DNA from: Clostridiales bacterium
GTDB taxonomy: Bacteria > Bacillota > DSM-16504 > Desulfitibacterales > JAICDB01
Length of the DNA: 64,000 nucleotides
Assembly: GCA_020063565.1 (NCBI GenBank)
Contig: JAICDB010000003.1
Span: 1-64,000 of the forward strand
Reading direction: 5' to 3'
Positions within the stretch are counted from its first letter, which is position 1, and the number at the start of each line of letters is the position of its first letter. A program made the translations under genes and the position numbers. Under the pieces are notes generated by a model that did no database searches, had not been told where the DNA came from, and was given only the letters and a program-made list of their open reading frames with translations. Below, in pieces: positions 45,089-52,819 of this stretch.

Positions 45089-45739
45089 GTGCAGGAAAAC
45101 CAGAGAAAGGAAGTATTACAAATACTTGAGAAAAATTACCCTGAAGCGAAGACAGCTTTACATTTTTCAACTCCCTTTGAGCTCCTTGTAGCAACTATAT
45201 TATCTGCCCAGAGTACAGATAAGCAGGTAAATAAAATCACAAAGGATTTATTTAAAAAGTACAAGACGCCGGCAGATTTTGCAAAACTTAAACCTCAAGA
45301 ACTGGAAAAAGAAATCAGAGGGGTTGGCCTCTACCACAATAAAAGCAAAAATATTATAGCAACCAGCAAAATGCTTCAGGAAAAATATAATGGTGAAGTA
45401 CCTGCGGATTTTGATACTTTGATAAAGCTTCCGGGGGTGGGTAGAAAGACTGCCAATGTTGTAATAAGCAATGCCTTTGGTAAAGACGCAATTGCAGTAG
45501 ATACCCATGTTCACAGGGTGGCAAATAGAATTGGCCTGGCAAATGCTAAACATCCTGAAAAAACTGAGGAACATTTGCATAAAAATATTCCCAAGGAGAA
45601 ATGGTCTGCTGCACATCACTGGCTGATTTACCACGGCAGGCAGGTTTGCAAGGCACGTAAGCCCGATTGTGAAAAATGTAATCTGGGACATCTTTGCCTG
45701 CATTATAAAAAAATCTCGATTAAGGAAGGAACAAAATAA
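45089..45739 (+). CDS. nth: Endonuclease III
   Basis: 216 residues from GTG 45089 behind a GGGGGG site. Helix-hairpin-helix LPGVGRKTANVV with its Lys, catalytic Asp in VDTHVHR, and the C-terminal 4Fe-4S loop C-x6-C-x2-C-x5-C. A bifunctional glycosylase/AP lyase for oxidised pyrimidines. First gene of an operon whose next gene overlaps it as TAATG. Confidence 0.96.
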   Translation: MQENQRKEVLQILEKNYPEAKTALHFSTPFELLVATILSAQSTDKQVNKITKDLFKKYKTPADFAKLKPQELEKEIRGVGLYHNKSKNIIATSKMLQEKYNGEVPADFDTLIKLPGVGRKTANVVISNAFGKDAIAVDTHVHRVANRIGLANAKHPEKTEEHLHKNIPKEKWSAAHHWLIYHGRQVCKARKPDCEKCNLGHLCLHYKKISIKEGTK

Positions 45740-46020
45740 TGCCGGTAGGAATTATGAAACTTGAATTGTATATCGCTTCTTGCCATTCATTAAAGGAAAA
45801 AAGAGCGGTTCTCAAGAAAATTTTAAACAGGCTACGGGAAAAATACAATTTATCAGTAGCTGAAGTTGATTACCATAATAAGTGGCAGCGTTCTTTACTG
45901 GCATTTGCCTGTATTGGAAGCAGCCTTAAGATAGTGGATTCCACACTGGAAAGTGCACTGGAATTTGTTGAACGAAATCTGGAGGGACATGTAATAAATG
46001 TGGAAAAGGAAATTATTTAA
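45739..46020 (+). CDS. DUF503 (YlxP-like) protein
   Basis: 93 residues with the DUF503 pattern IASCHSLKEKRAVLKKILNRLREKYNLSVAEVD and QRSLLAFACIGSS. In other Firmicutes the family is linked to ribosome assembly or the infB region; no biochemical activity is established. Overlaps nth by one base (TAATG). Confidence 0.9.
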   Translation: MPVGIMKLELYIASCHSLKEKRAVLKKILNRLREKYNLSVAEVDYHNKWQRSLLAFACIGSSLKIVDSTLESALEFVERNLEGHVINVEKEII

Positions 46021-46026
46021 AGTGCG

Positions 46027-46066
46027 TGTTCGAAAAGGAACACGGACTTTTCGAACATCCTCTTTA
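46027..46066. repeat. Palindromic repeat, second copy of the 18-mer
   Basis: TGTTCGAAAAG with CTTTTCGAACA around a 9-base loop, followed by TCCTCTTTA. The right part equals the reverse complement of 38816-38833. It lies between the DUF503 gene and trmL. Confidence 0.75.
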
Positions 46067-46086
46067 GCCAGGGAGTGTGAATTAAA

Positions 46087-46545
46087 GTGCATGTAGTTTT
46101 ATATCAGCCTGAAATACCGCAAAATACGGGAAATATTGCAAGGACATGTGCCGTAACTGCAACAGATCTTCATCTTATCAGACCCTTAGGTTTTTCAATA
46201 AGTGATAAATATTTAAGAAGAGCCGGTCTGGATTACTGGCATTTATTAAATCTCCATGACCATAAAAATTTTGAAGAATTTATGAAAAAGCATTCTCACT
46301 CGGAAATTTATTTCTGTACTACAAAGGCCAAAAAGCTCTACCATGAAGTCAGTTATTCGAAAAATTCTTTTTTGATGTTTGGCCCTGAAACCAGGGGTAT
46401 ACCGGAAGAAATTCTGAATAAATACAGTGATCGCTGTATAAGAATACCTATGAAAGAGGGAACTCGTTCTTTAAATTTATCTAATTCTGTAGCGATAGTT
46501 TTGTATGAAGCCTTGAGACAGAATGGATTTGAAAATCTCACATAA
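46087..46545 (+). CDS. trmL: tRNA (cytidine/uridine-34-2'-O)-methyltransferase
   Basis: 152-residue SPOUT methyltransferase. Motifs: YQPEIPQNTGNIARTC at the start, LIRPLGF, GPETRGIPEE and the trefoil-knot end LNLSNSVAIVLYEALRQ. It methylates the wobble nucleotide of tRNA-Leu isoacceptors. GTG start behind GGGAGTG. Confidence 0.93.
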   Translation: MHVVLYQPEIPQNTGNIARTCAVTATDLHLIRPLGFSISDKYLRRAGLDYWHLLNLHDHKNFEEFMKKHSHSEIYFCTTKAKKLYHEVSYSKNSFLMFGPETRGIPEEILNKYSDRCIRIPMKEGTRSLNLSNSVAIVLYEALRQNGFENLT

Positions 46546-46563
46546 ATTAAGGGGGGTTATAAT

Positions 46564-47394
46564 GTGTGTAACGTAGTTTATTTTAACGGGAAATTTAGCA
46601 AGTTTTCAGAAGCAATGACAAATATTGAGGACAGGGGTTATCAGTTTGGTGATGGGATCTACGAGGTTATAAGAAGCTATGGGGGAGTTCCCTTTAAACT
46701 AAGGGAGCACTTAGAAAGGTTGGAGCGTAGTGCCGAAGGAATCCGGATGTATTTGCCATGGAGCATAGAGGGTCTTGAGAAAATTTGCATGGAAGTTTTA
46801 AATAGAAGTAAGCTTAGCGATGCTGACATCTATATTCAGGTTACAAGGGGCACTGCACCTCGTAACCATACCTACAGTGAAGACATCAAACCCAATTTAA
46901 TAATCGGAGCAAAAAAAGCAAAGGATCTTTCGGAGAAGAGGGAACATGGAGTAAAAATAATACTGGCTCCTGATGTACGCTGGAAAAAATGCTGGATAAA
47001 GAGTACCAACCTTCTTCCTAATATTATGGCTAAGCAGCAGGCAAAGGAAGTTGGCGCCTTTGAAGCTGTGCAATATGAGGAGGATGGTACCGTCACTGAG
47101 GGCGGCAGCAGCAATGTTTTTGCAGTATTTAATGGAACAATAGTTACACCGAGTTTGAAGCACAATATTTTGCCCGGCATAACAAGAGCGGTAATAATTG
47201 AAAAGGCAGCAGAAGAGGGCATTAACCTCGAGGAAGGCGCATTGAATGTAGAGCAACTTCAGGAAGCTGATGAAATATTTTTAACCAGTACTACAATGGA
47301 GGTTATGCCCGTAGTAAGAATAGAAGAAAAAGTCGTTGGAAAAGGCAAGCCGGGTGAGATAGCAAGAAAAATGCAGGAAGTACTGTTAAAATAA
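46564..47394 (+). CDS. dat: D-amino acid aminotransferase (class IV PLP)
   Basis: 276 residues, fold-type IV: EDRGYQFGDGIYEVIRSYGG at the N-terminus, PLP-lysine in KSTNLLPNIMAKQ, and TEGGSSNVFAVFNG. This matches D-alanine aminotransferase better than branched-chain aminotransferase, although the two are close. It would interconvert D-Ala and D-Glu for wall synthesis. GTG start after GGGGGG. Confidence 0.88.
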   Translation: MCNVVYFNGKFSKFSEAMTNIEDRGYQFGDGIYEVIRSYGGVPFKLREHLERLERSAEGIRMYLPWSIEGLEKICMEVLNRSKLSDADIYIQVTRGTAPRNHTYSEDIKPNLIIGAKKAKDLSEKREHGVKIILAPDVRWKKCWIKSTNLLPNIMAKQQAKEVGAFEAVQYEEDGTVTEGGSSNVFAVFNGTIVTPSLKHNILPGITRAVIIEKAAEEGINLEEGALNVEQLQEADEIFLTSTTMEVMPVVRIEEKVVGKGKPGEIARKMQEVLLK

Positions 47395-47432
47395 TTTTTA
47401 GGTGAATGTTCATAAGTAAGGGTTGAGGAAAC

Positions 47433-47909
47433 ATGAAAATTTGCGTCTTATCGGATACACATATTCCACGCAGGGCAGGTTGGATTCCGGAAATAGTGAC
47501 TGAAGCTGCAAAAAAGGCAGATCTCATTATCCATGCAGGAGATATAGTTGATGAAGAAGTACTGGATTACCTTAAAGAGTTGGCCCCCATACATGCTGTT
47601 CTGGGAAACATGGACCCGCCTGAACTAAATCTGCCTAGAAAGCAGGTAGTAGAAATTTACGGTTTCAAAATTGGCATTGTACACGGGGATGGCTGGGGAG
47701 GCTCTACTGTAGAGAGAGCGTACAAAACATTTTCTGAAGAACTGGATTGTATAGTATTTGGTCATAGCCATCAAGCTTATCAAAGGTATCATGGCAATAC
47801 TTTAATGTTTAACCCCGGATCTCCGACAGATAGGCGCAGGAGTCCAAAACACTCCTTTGGTATGCTGGAAATAGATCAACAAATCAAGGCCAGTATAATT
47901 TACTTTTAA
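47433..47909 (+). CDS. YfcE/MJ0936-type metallophosphodiesterase
   Basis: 158 residues with the calcineurin-type metal motifs LSDTHI, HAGDIVD, GNMD, HGDGWG and GHSHQAY. A manganese-dependent phosphodiesterase; the physiological substrate is unknown. ATG with TGAGGA at good spacing. Last gene before the GC-rich island. Confidence 0.92.
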   Translation: MKICVLSDTHIPRRAGWIPEIVTEAAKKADLIIHAGDIVDEEVLDYLKELAPIHAVLGNMDPPELNLPRKQVVEIYGFKIGIVHGDGWGGSTVERAYKTFSEELDCIVFGHSHQAYQRYHGNTLMFNPGSPTDRRRSPKHSFGMLEIDQQIKASIIYF

Positions 47910-48057
47910 TTTAAAATGGTGCCAACGCGAAATGGTCACAAACTCCGCTTTCACGTAGATCAAGGCTCTGGCGGATAACATACTCGACCGGTAAAAACGG
48001 TGTTAAGGTACTTCTCCCGGAAAGAAAACTAAAAATGAAAGAAGGACGGCGAAACCG

Positions 48058-48945
48058 GTGAAATCTGTAAGAACCGATTATCACGTACATCCGGACTATT
48101 CCATAGATGCCTCCCCGGTAAAAATAAGGGATTATTGTCACCGGGCGTTGGAATTAGGACTTGCGGAGATTTGCTTTACAACCCATTTAGAACTTGATCC
48201 CGTACGGCGAGAAATAGATAATTTCGTTTTTTATAAGGGGAAAAAGCATTCGGTTCATGACCTGACTTGGCTAGACGGCTATTTTAGCGAAATTGCCCGG
48301 GCACAGGAAGAGTTTGAGGCTGCAGGCCTCAAAGTAAAGGCTGGGATTGAAGTCGGATACGACCGGGGGATAGAAAAAGATATTGAAAAAATCGTAGAGG
48401 AGTATCCCTTTGATTTCGTACTGGGAGCTATCCACTGCCTTAACCATATTGCTATTTCTTCTATGAAGGAGAGCCCGCACTATTTCAGATCACGAAGCCT
48501 CGCCGAAGTATGTAAAAATTACTTTACAACCTTGGAAGAGGCAGTCAAAACCGGGCTTTTTGATTGCATAGCTCACGTCGATCTTTACCGACGGTATGGA
48601 ATTAAATATTGCGGTCCTGGGCTCTTAACCATTCACCGGGGTGCTATAGAACCGGTTTTTAAAGAAATGGCGCGCAGGGGAATGGGCCTGGAAGTTAATA
48701 CCTCAGGCCGGCGCCGGGGATTGAAGGAATTTCACCCTTCCCCGGAAATAATCTCTTTGGCGGCGGAAGCAGGTATCAAAATTTTTACTGTTGGCTCTGA
48801 CGCTCACTCCCTCGAAGACTTGGGGGACCACATCCGAGATGCTCTGGCTCTGCTGGAAGATTTTAACCTTTGCAACCACGTTTTCACCAGGAGGCGCGCC
48901 GTTCCGTGCCTTCACAAAGCGATCGGCCAGAAAACCGACCGGTAA
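48058..48945 (+). CDS. PHP-domain phosphatase (histidinol-phosphatase type)
   Basis: 295 residues with the PHP metal motifs DYHVHPDYS, THLELDP, IEVGYD, GAIHCL, HVDLYRR and the C-terminal SDAHSLEDLGDH. This is the HisJ-like PHP phosphatase family. GTG start. GC content is clearly higher than upstream genes. It converges on the IPCT/DIPPS gene with a 18-base gap and may supply the phosphatase step of di-myo-inositol phosphate synthesis instead of histidine synthesis; no his genes are present. That role is inference. Confidence 0.85.
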   Translation: MKSVRTDYHVHPDYSIDASPVKIRDYCHRALELGLAEICFTTHLELDPVRREIDNFVFYKGKKHSVHDLTWLDGYFSEIARAQEEFEAAGLKVKAGIEVGYDRGIEKDIEKIVEEYPFDFVLGAIHCLNHIAISSMKESPHYFRSRSLAEVCKNYFTTLEEAVKTGLFDCIAHVDLYRRYGIKYCGPGLLTIHRGAIEPVFKEMARRGMGLEVNTSGRRRGLKEFHPSPEIISLAAEAGIKIFTVGSDAHSLEDLGDHIRDALALLEDFNLCNHVFTRRRAVPCLHKAIGQKTDR

Positions 48946-48963
48946 CAGGTGGAACCGGCAGCT

Positions 48964-50295
48964 TCACATTAATTTACGAGCATTATAGAGGCGAGCCAAG
49001 GCCTGAAGGTGAGTAACTGTAGCAAGAAAGATTAAGGTGGCCGGAATCAGGTTTAAAATACCGCCCAGCATAATGATAAACAGGCGACCGTCGCGATTAG
49101 CCGGAAGGTAACGAAGTATACCGTCATAGGATTCAGGTATAAAGGGCCTGCTAGTCAGGGCGTGAAACTTTTCCTTGAGTAGCATGGACATGGGCATTCC
49201 GGTGAGAGCGGCGGCGGTTATTAGCAGTGCCAGGGAGTTTTCCGTCTCTAAACACCAGGCATATGCCATGCCAAGAACAATTAAGAAATCTGCGTAACGG
49301 TCGAGCACCGCATCGAAAAGCCCCCCGTAATTGCTTTTTAAAAACTTTAAGCGGGCAATTTCCCCGTCGACCCCGTCCAAGATGGAACTGAGCTGCGCCA
49401 ACAGTCCCCCATAAAGGGGATGCACCATAGCAAAAAAAACAGCTGAAGCCGCTGAAATTAAAAAAGAAAGGAAAGTAACTTGATTCGGTGTTATGCTGGT
49501 CTGAGCCAAAAATTTTGTTATCCGAAGGGAAACCCTGCGGTTTAATATGCGCGAAATAAGACCATCTTTAGGGGGTACTAGAGACTGGAGGAGAATTTTT
49601 TCAGCGTGGCGGTAGCTGGGAAGGTCGTCCACATCAATCCAGGTGCCGTTAACGAAATGCAATTTTACTTTACGCCGGTCGGCAAGTATGTTTACTGCAT
49701 CGGTGAGGGTGTAGTGGCATTGAGAAATTGCATCGGAAAGTGCTTCCAAAAGCGCCCCGGTGCCAATGAAAAGACCGCAGTCCACGCTGTTAAAATCACG
49801 CAGGTCTTTGCCCAGTTTTACGGCAAAATTCTGCTCAGCTTTTACTTTGGTACATTCCCCCAGATCATACACGCTTTTCAGGCGCCGATCAGCAGCTAGC
49901 AAAAGCTCGCCTTCCTTGATATTTGGCGCCTCGGCAACAAAAGCTTTAAGGACTTCCAGTTCGAAGACGTGGTCCGACATTATTAAAATAAATTTTTCTC
50001 CCTGGCGGTAATCTTTTCGGAATGTGGAGGCGGACACGCCGTTTCCCAGTTTCCAGTCCGGGTTATGCAAATAGGTAATGTTTACTCCGAATTTGCTCCC
50101 GTTCCCGAGATGGTTCTGAATTTCACCGGAATAGCAGCCGGTTATAATTATAAAGTCATTGATGCCGCATTCCCTCAAAGAAAAGATGTTTCGTTCAATT
50201 AAAGAAAGGCCCAATAAGCGCACAAGAGGCTTGGGACCGCTAAAATGCGGCTGTAGCCTCTTCCCTTCACCGGCAGCGAGGATAACGGCCCGCAT
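48964..50295 (-). CDS. Bifunctional IPCT/DIPPS (di-myo-inositol phosphate synthesis)
   Basis: 443 residues from ATG 50295, which overlaps the upstream stop as TAATG. Residues 1-235 are a nucleotidyltransferase (AAGEGKRLQPHFSGPKPL, then GDHV-like MSDHVFEL). Residues of about 265-440 are a CDP-alcohol phosphatidyltransferase with the complete motif D310-G311-x2-A314-R315-x8-G324-x3-D328-x3-D332 and several membrane helices. This fusion is known from hyperthermophiles, where it activates inositol-1-phosphate with CTP and joins it to a second inositol phosphate, giving phosphorylated di-myo-inositol phosphate, a heat-stress solute. GC-rich compared with the window average, with the inositol phosphate synthase fragment just upstream. 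Confidence 0.87.
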   Translation of the reverse strand: MRAVILAAGEGKRLQPHFSGPKPLVRLLGLSLIERNIFSLRECGINDFIIITGCYSGEIQNHLGNGSKFGVNITYLHNPDWKLGNGVSASTFRKDYRQGEKFILIMSDHVFELEVLKAFVAEAPNIKEGELLLAADRRLKSVYDLGECTKVKAEQNFAVKLGKDLRDFNSVDCGLFIGTGALLEALSDAISQCHYTLTDAVNILADRRKVKLHFVNGTWIDVDDLPSYRHAEKILLQSLVPPKDGLISRILNRRVSLRITKFLAQTSITPNQVTFLSFLISAASAVFFAMVHPLYGGLLAQLSSILDGVDGEIARLKFLKSNYGGLFDAVLDRYADFLIVLGMAYAWCLETENSLALLITAAALTGMPMSMLLKEKFHALTSRPFIPESYDGILRYLPANRDGRLFIIMLGGILNLIPATLIFLATVTHLQALARLYNARKLM

Positions 50296-50543
50296 TAACG
50301 TTCCCTCCTGCCGACAATAAATTCCTCTACCATCTTTTTGGCTTCGGTATCGGTGTATTGAATTGGTGGCGATTTCATAGTGAAAGCAGAAATGGAAGTC
50401 AAGATACCACCGATTTTGCGATCTAGAGCCAGCTTCATGCATCTGATGGCATCTATAATAACACCGCCGCTGTTGGGCGAGTCTTCTACGGAAAGTTTTA
50501 CATCCAATGTTAGTGGTACATTTGAAGTTAATTCAGGCGACAC
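50295..50543 (-). pseudogene. C-terminal fragment of inositol-3-phosphate synthase
   Basis: 82 residues matching the end of myo-inositol-1-phosphate synthase: [30 protein letters not shown] and [14 protein letters not shown]. Intact enzymes are about 360 residues or longer and need an N-terminal NAD-binding domain, which is missing: an in-frame stop lies three codons upstream of the first GTG. The end overlaps the IPCT/DIPPS start as TAATG, the order expected of a DIP operon. Confidence 0.85.
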
Positions 50544-50832
50544 ATTCTTTTCGTTAACCGAGTCACTTGTTCAAGTCTAAGATAAGTGGCTGGCATTAGT
50601 ATTGATTTAGATGAGACAATTTTAATGATTTAGTGTTTTTGCTGTATTTATAAGTAAGTTGTCAAGGGGTTCTTAACGTGATATACCTGAGATAGAAGGT
50701 GAAGAAGCAGCCAAATACACATAATTCATGTCAGTGTTTGCTTCTTTTCGTGCTATCTTCCTGAGAACGTAAAGTAGGAGGAGAAACCCGTGGTCGTACC
50801 GTTGCCGGAATGGAATTTCCTGCATTTTTCAT
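50544..50832. other. Spacer between the DIP island and tRNA-Pro
   Basis: No supported gene. 50692-50760 can form an imperfect hairpin (GAAGAAGCA with TGCTTCTTTTC). TGTCAAGGGG at 50656-50665 resembles the TGTCAAGGGT arm in the ISL3 tail, but the match is short. Confidence 0.45.
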
Positions 50833-50862
50833 TTGACACACACCTTGTGTTCCTAGTATAAT
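50833..50862 (+). promoter_or_regulatory. Promoter of tRNA-Pro
   Basis: TTGACA (50833-50838), an 18-base spacer and TATAAT (50857-50862), 12 bases before the tRNA. Confidence 0.85.
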
Positions 50863-50874
50863 AATAAAGCACGT

Positions 50875-50951
50875 CGGGATGTAGCGCAGCTTGGTAGCGC
50901 GCTTGCTTCGGGAGCAAGAGGCCGCAGGTTCAAATCCTGTCATCCCGACCA
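50875..50951 (+). tRNA. tRNA-Pro (anticodon CGG)
   Basis: Acceptor CGGGATG with CATCCCG, anticodon stem CTTGC/GCAAG with loop TTCGGGA giving anticodon CGG, T arm GCAGG/CCTGT with loop TTCAAAT (ends pair with one G-T), and encoded CCA. 77 bases. Confidence 0.96.
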
Positions 50952-50955
50952 CTGA

Positions 50956-50986
50956 AACACTCTCCAAATATTTTTGGAGGGTGTTT
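50956..50986 (+). terminator. Terminator after tRNA-Pro
   Basis: ACACTCTCCAAA with TTTGGAGGGTGT (one G-T pair), followed by T6. Confidence 0.85.
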
Positions 50987-51065
50987 TTTATTTCGTATTT
51001 AATATATTTATAGGAATTTCCTTTTTTATTTTAGGGCATTATACCAAAAAAGGAGGGGATTCGAT

Positions 51066-51584
51066 ATGAAAATAATGAAATATTTGCAGAAGGCAAGCTC
51101 AATGAATGACAGTACAAAAGAAAAACAATCTTATATCACCATCTCTGAAGTAAGTAGCCTGTGGCTGCAGCTATCGGGAAGGTACGATGCAATTGAAAGT
51201 ACAAGGATACTGCGTAATTTTGTAAGGGATGAAGATTTAAAAAAAATGTTAGATGATGGGTTGGAAGTTTTAAATGCACAGGTAAAGGAACTAGAGTCGA
51301 CATCTAGAGATTACGGAATTCCAATGCCGTGTAAGCCTCCCGAATTTTCAAATATTGCACTTGATGTAAATGCTATTACAGATAAATATGTATTTAAAAG
51401 AATTTATAGAGGTATCCAGAATTTTCTTTCCCTTCATATGACTTGCTTTATACATACCAAATCCTCTTTTTTAAGGGAGAAGTTTAGAAAATTTCTTAAT
51501 GAAGAAACAGATTTGTTTGATGCTATGATCGAGTATGGAAAACTAAAGGGTTGGCTTGAAGAAGAACCTACATTTAGACCGTGA
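51066..51584 (+). CDS. DUF3231 family protein
   Basis: 172 residues, helical, of the DUF3231 type (ferritin-like bundle related to spore coat CotF-like proteins): ISEVSSLWLQLSGRYDAIES and VFKRIYRGIQNFLSLHM. Cytosolic or spore-associated; function not established. AAAGGAGGGG before the ATG. Its stop overlaps the start of a 47-residue gene. Confidence 0.75.
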   Translation: MKIMKYLQKASSMNDSTKEKQSYITISEVSSLWLQLSGRYDAIESTRILRNFVRDEDLKKMLDDGLEVLNAQVKELESTSRDYGIPMPCKPPEFSNIALDVNAITDKYVFKRIYRGIQNFLSLHMTCFIHTKSSFLREKFRKFLNEETDLFDAMIEYGKLKGWLEEEPTFRP

Positions 51585-51724
51585 TTTCTGACGAAAGTCT
51601 CTACAGGGCTGCTGTAAATTGTATGGCAACAGGTGTGATGAAAGCTGTTGCCAGGGGGGATATCGGTCATTTTGCTCAAAAAATAATAGAGGATATAAAG
51701 AGAGAGAATGACAATGTGTACTAG
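51581..51724 (+). CDS. 47-residue small protein coupled to the DUF3231 gene
   Basis: GTG overlapping the upstream stop as GTGA. The peptide (ESLYRAAVNCMATGVMKAVA then a hydrophilic end) is amphipathic and helical. No independent ribosome site is seen, so translation probably depends on coupling. Function unknown; it may be a DUF3231 partner. Confidence 0.5.
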   Translation: MISDESLYRAAVNCMATGVMKAVARGDIGHFAQKIIEDIKRENDNVY

Positions 51725-51777
51725 ATAAATAATAAACCTTCTCTCGGGAATAATAACACTGAGAGGAGGTACAATGT

Positions 51778-51987
51778 GTGGAATTGCAGAGAAGTACTAA
51801 GAGCTTAAAAAAATTTGGAAAAAAGAAAAAAGACCCCCTGGAATCCCTTAAACTTGAAGTTGCAGAAGAATTAGGTCTCCTGGATAAGGTTAGAAAATAT
51901 GGTTGGTCTGGATTATCTGCTTCTGAATCTGGTAGAATTGGGGGAATTATGACCAGGACCTTAAGGGAAAGAAAAAACAATACATAA
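51778..51987 (+). CDS. Small acid-soluble spore protein, alpha/beta type (SspF-like)
   Basis: 69 residues. The core LESLKLEVAEELGLLDKVRKYGW resembles the SspF subgroup (LGF-YDTV-GWG pattern), and the end LSASESGRIGGIMTRTL matches the GG-MVR segment of alpha/beta SASP. Such proteins coat spore DNA and are made in the forespore under sigma-G. GTG start behind GAGGAGG; that site lies in the 3' arm of a hairpin (51738-51768), so its translation may be controlled. The Glu-Ile-type germination protease site is not clear. Confidence 0.8.
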   Translation: MELQRSTKSLKKFGKKKKDPLESLKLEVAEELGLLDKVRKYGWSGLSASESGRIGGIMTRTLRERKNNT

Positions 51988-52023
51988 CTTAGTTTAATTA
52001 CTATTGAGTAGGAGGTACAGTTA

Positions 52024-52212
52024 ATGAAAAAGAAAAAATTAAGAGGCCAAAAAGTAAAAGCCGGACATCCGGAAGATAACCAGTTTATAGAAGGTAAAAT
52101 TGGCTCAGGTTTCATGTCCACGTTAGAGGGCCAGCCCCATGAAGATGAAAGCATGGTAGAAAAGGTTGGAGCAGAAACACCGGGTGAAACCCAGGAAAAA
52201 CAAAACAAATAA
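52024..52212 (+). CDS. 62-residue hydrophilic protein in the spore gene group
   Basis: ATG behind TAGGAGG. Very charged and without cysteine or hydrophobic core (MKKKKLRGQKVKAGHPEDNQ then acidic ETPGETQEKQNK). It resembles unstructured spore small proteins in composition only; no family recognised. 36 bases after the SASP gene. Confidence 0.6.
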   Translation: MKKKKLRGQKVKAGHPEDNQFIEGKIGSGFMSTLEGQPHEDESMVEKVGAETPGETQEKQNK

Positions 52213-52265
52213 TATAATGAAAACTTGGCTTTTAGCCAAGCCTCTGGCGCCGGCTAAAAGCTTAG

Positions 52266-52310
52266 TTGCACTTATGCTATCAGGAACAAAAGTTATGCTT
52301 GATAGTATAA
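52266..52310. repeat. Dispersed palindromic repeat, copy 1
   Basis: TTGCACTTATGCTATCAGG, then AAAAGTTATGCTT and GATAGTATAA. It is nearly the reverse complement of 62789-62837; GCTATCAGG and GATAG can pair as a hairpin. Confidence 0.75.
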
Positions 52311-52311
52311 T

Positions 52312-52337
52312 AAAAACCGCCCAGCGGCGGTTTTTAT
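52312..52337. terminator. Terminator between the spore genes and ytrIH
   Basis: AAAAACCGCC with GGCGGTTTTT around CAGC. Symmetric A and T tracts; usable from both strands. Confidence 0.85.
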
Positions 52338-52819
52338 GTCGTAGTAAGCTTTACATCCGTATAAATAATTATTTTTTGTGTAACTACCACCATACTAACT
52401 TTAATTTTATAGCTTTTCCCATCTATCTCAATTACCCTGTTGTCTACAACTGTAGGAATAAGAAAGTAGTTAAGTTTGCCAACTTCTTTACCAATTAAAT
52501 TTTTTAGCATTTCCTTGATGTTTTTTTGTATTTCGAGGGTAGCTGTTTCTTTTTCATATTCCGTAAGCTCATCCTTAAATGTTATGACAGGGTCAATACT
52601 AACTACTGTGTAACGCCTTTTCTTTAAACTCGTCTGAACTTCTTCTAATTCGCTTTTAGTAGCGGAGAGATCTTCTTTAAGTTCCGTATTTTCCCTGTAA
52701 AGTTCGTCTAACTTTTTACCTATAACAGCATTTAGTGCTGCTGCTCCTATAATAACTCCAATGATGAAAATAGCCCCTGCTTTTAAAAAACTTGAGTTTT
52801 TCAAGAAGTAAACCTTCAT
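52334..52819 (-). CDS. YtrI-like sporulation membrane protein
   Basis: 161 residues with one N-terminal transmembrane helix (about 12-32), then a coiled coil of about 40 residues (ENTELKEDLSATKSELEEVQTSLKKR) and a C-terminal beta-like domain. The ATG overlaps the YtrH stop. The pairing with YtrH is the basis of the call: ytrH and ytrI are adjacent sporulation genes under sigma-E in Bacillus. Sequence similarity to YtrI is weak to my eye. Confidence 0.6.
   Translation of the reverse strand: MKVYFLKNSSFLKAGAIFIIGVIIGAAALNAVIGKKLDELYRENTELKEDLSATKSELEEVQTSLKKRRYTVVSIDPVITFKDELTEYEKETATLEIQKNIKEMLKNLIGKEVGKLNYFLIPTVVDNRVIEIDGKSYKIKVSMVVVTQKIIIYTDVKLTTT

Noticed and set aside
45248-45703. 151-codon minus-strand frame
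   Set aside because: Antisense to nth, whose motifs are unmistakable.
50731-50967. 78-codon minus-strand frame across the tRNA
   Set aside because: It is the well-known false frame (VGMTGFEPAASCSRSKRAT pattern) produced by antisense tRNA-Pro sequence.
51543-52208. 221-codon minus-strand frame over the spore genes
   Set aside because: It is antisense to an SASP gene and its neighbours, which have good ribosome sites; the protein is low-complexity and has no family pattern.
52166-52498. 110-codon plus-strand frame
   Set aside because: Runs through the repeat, a terminator and the antisense of the YtrI-like gene.
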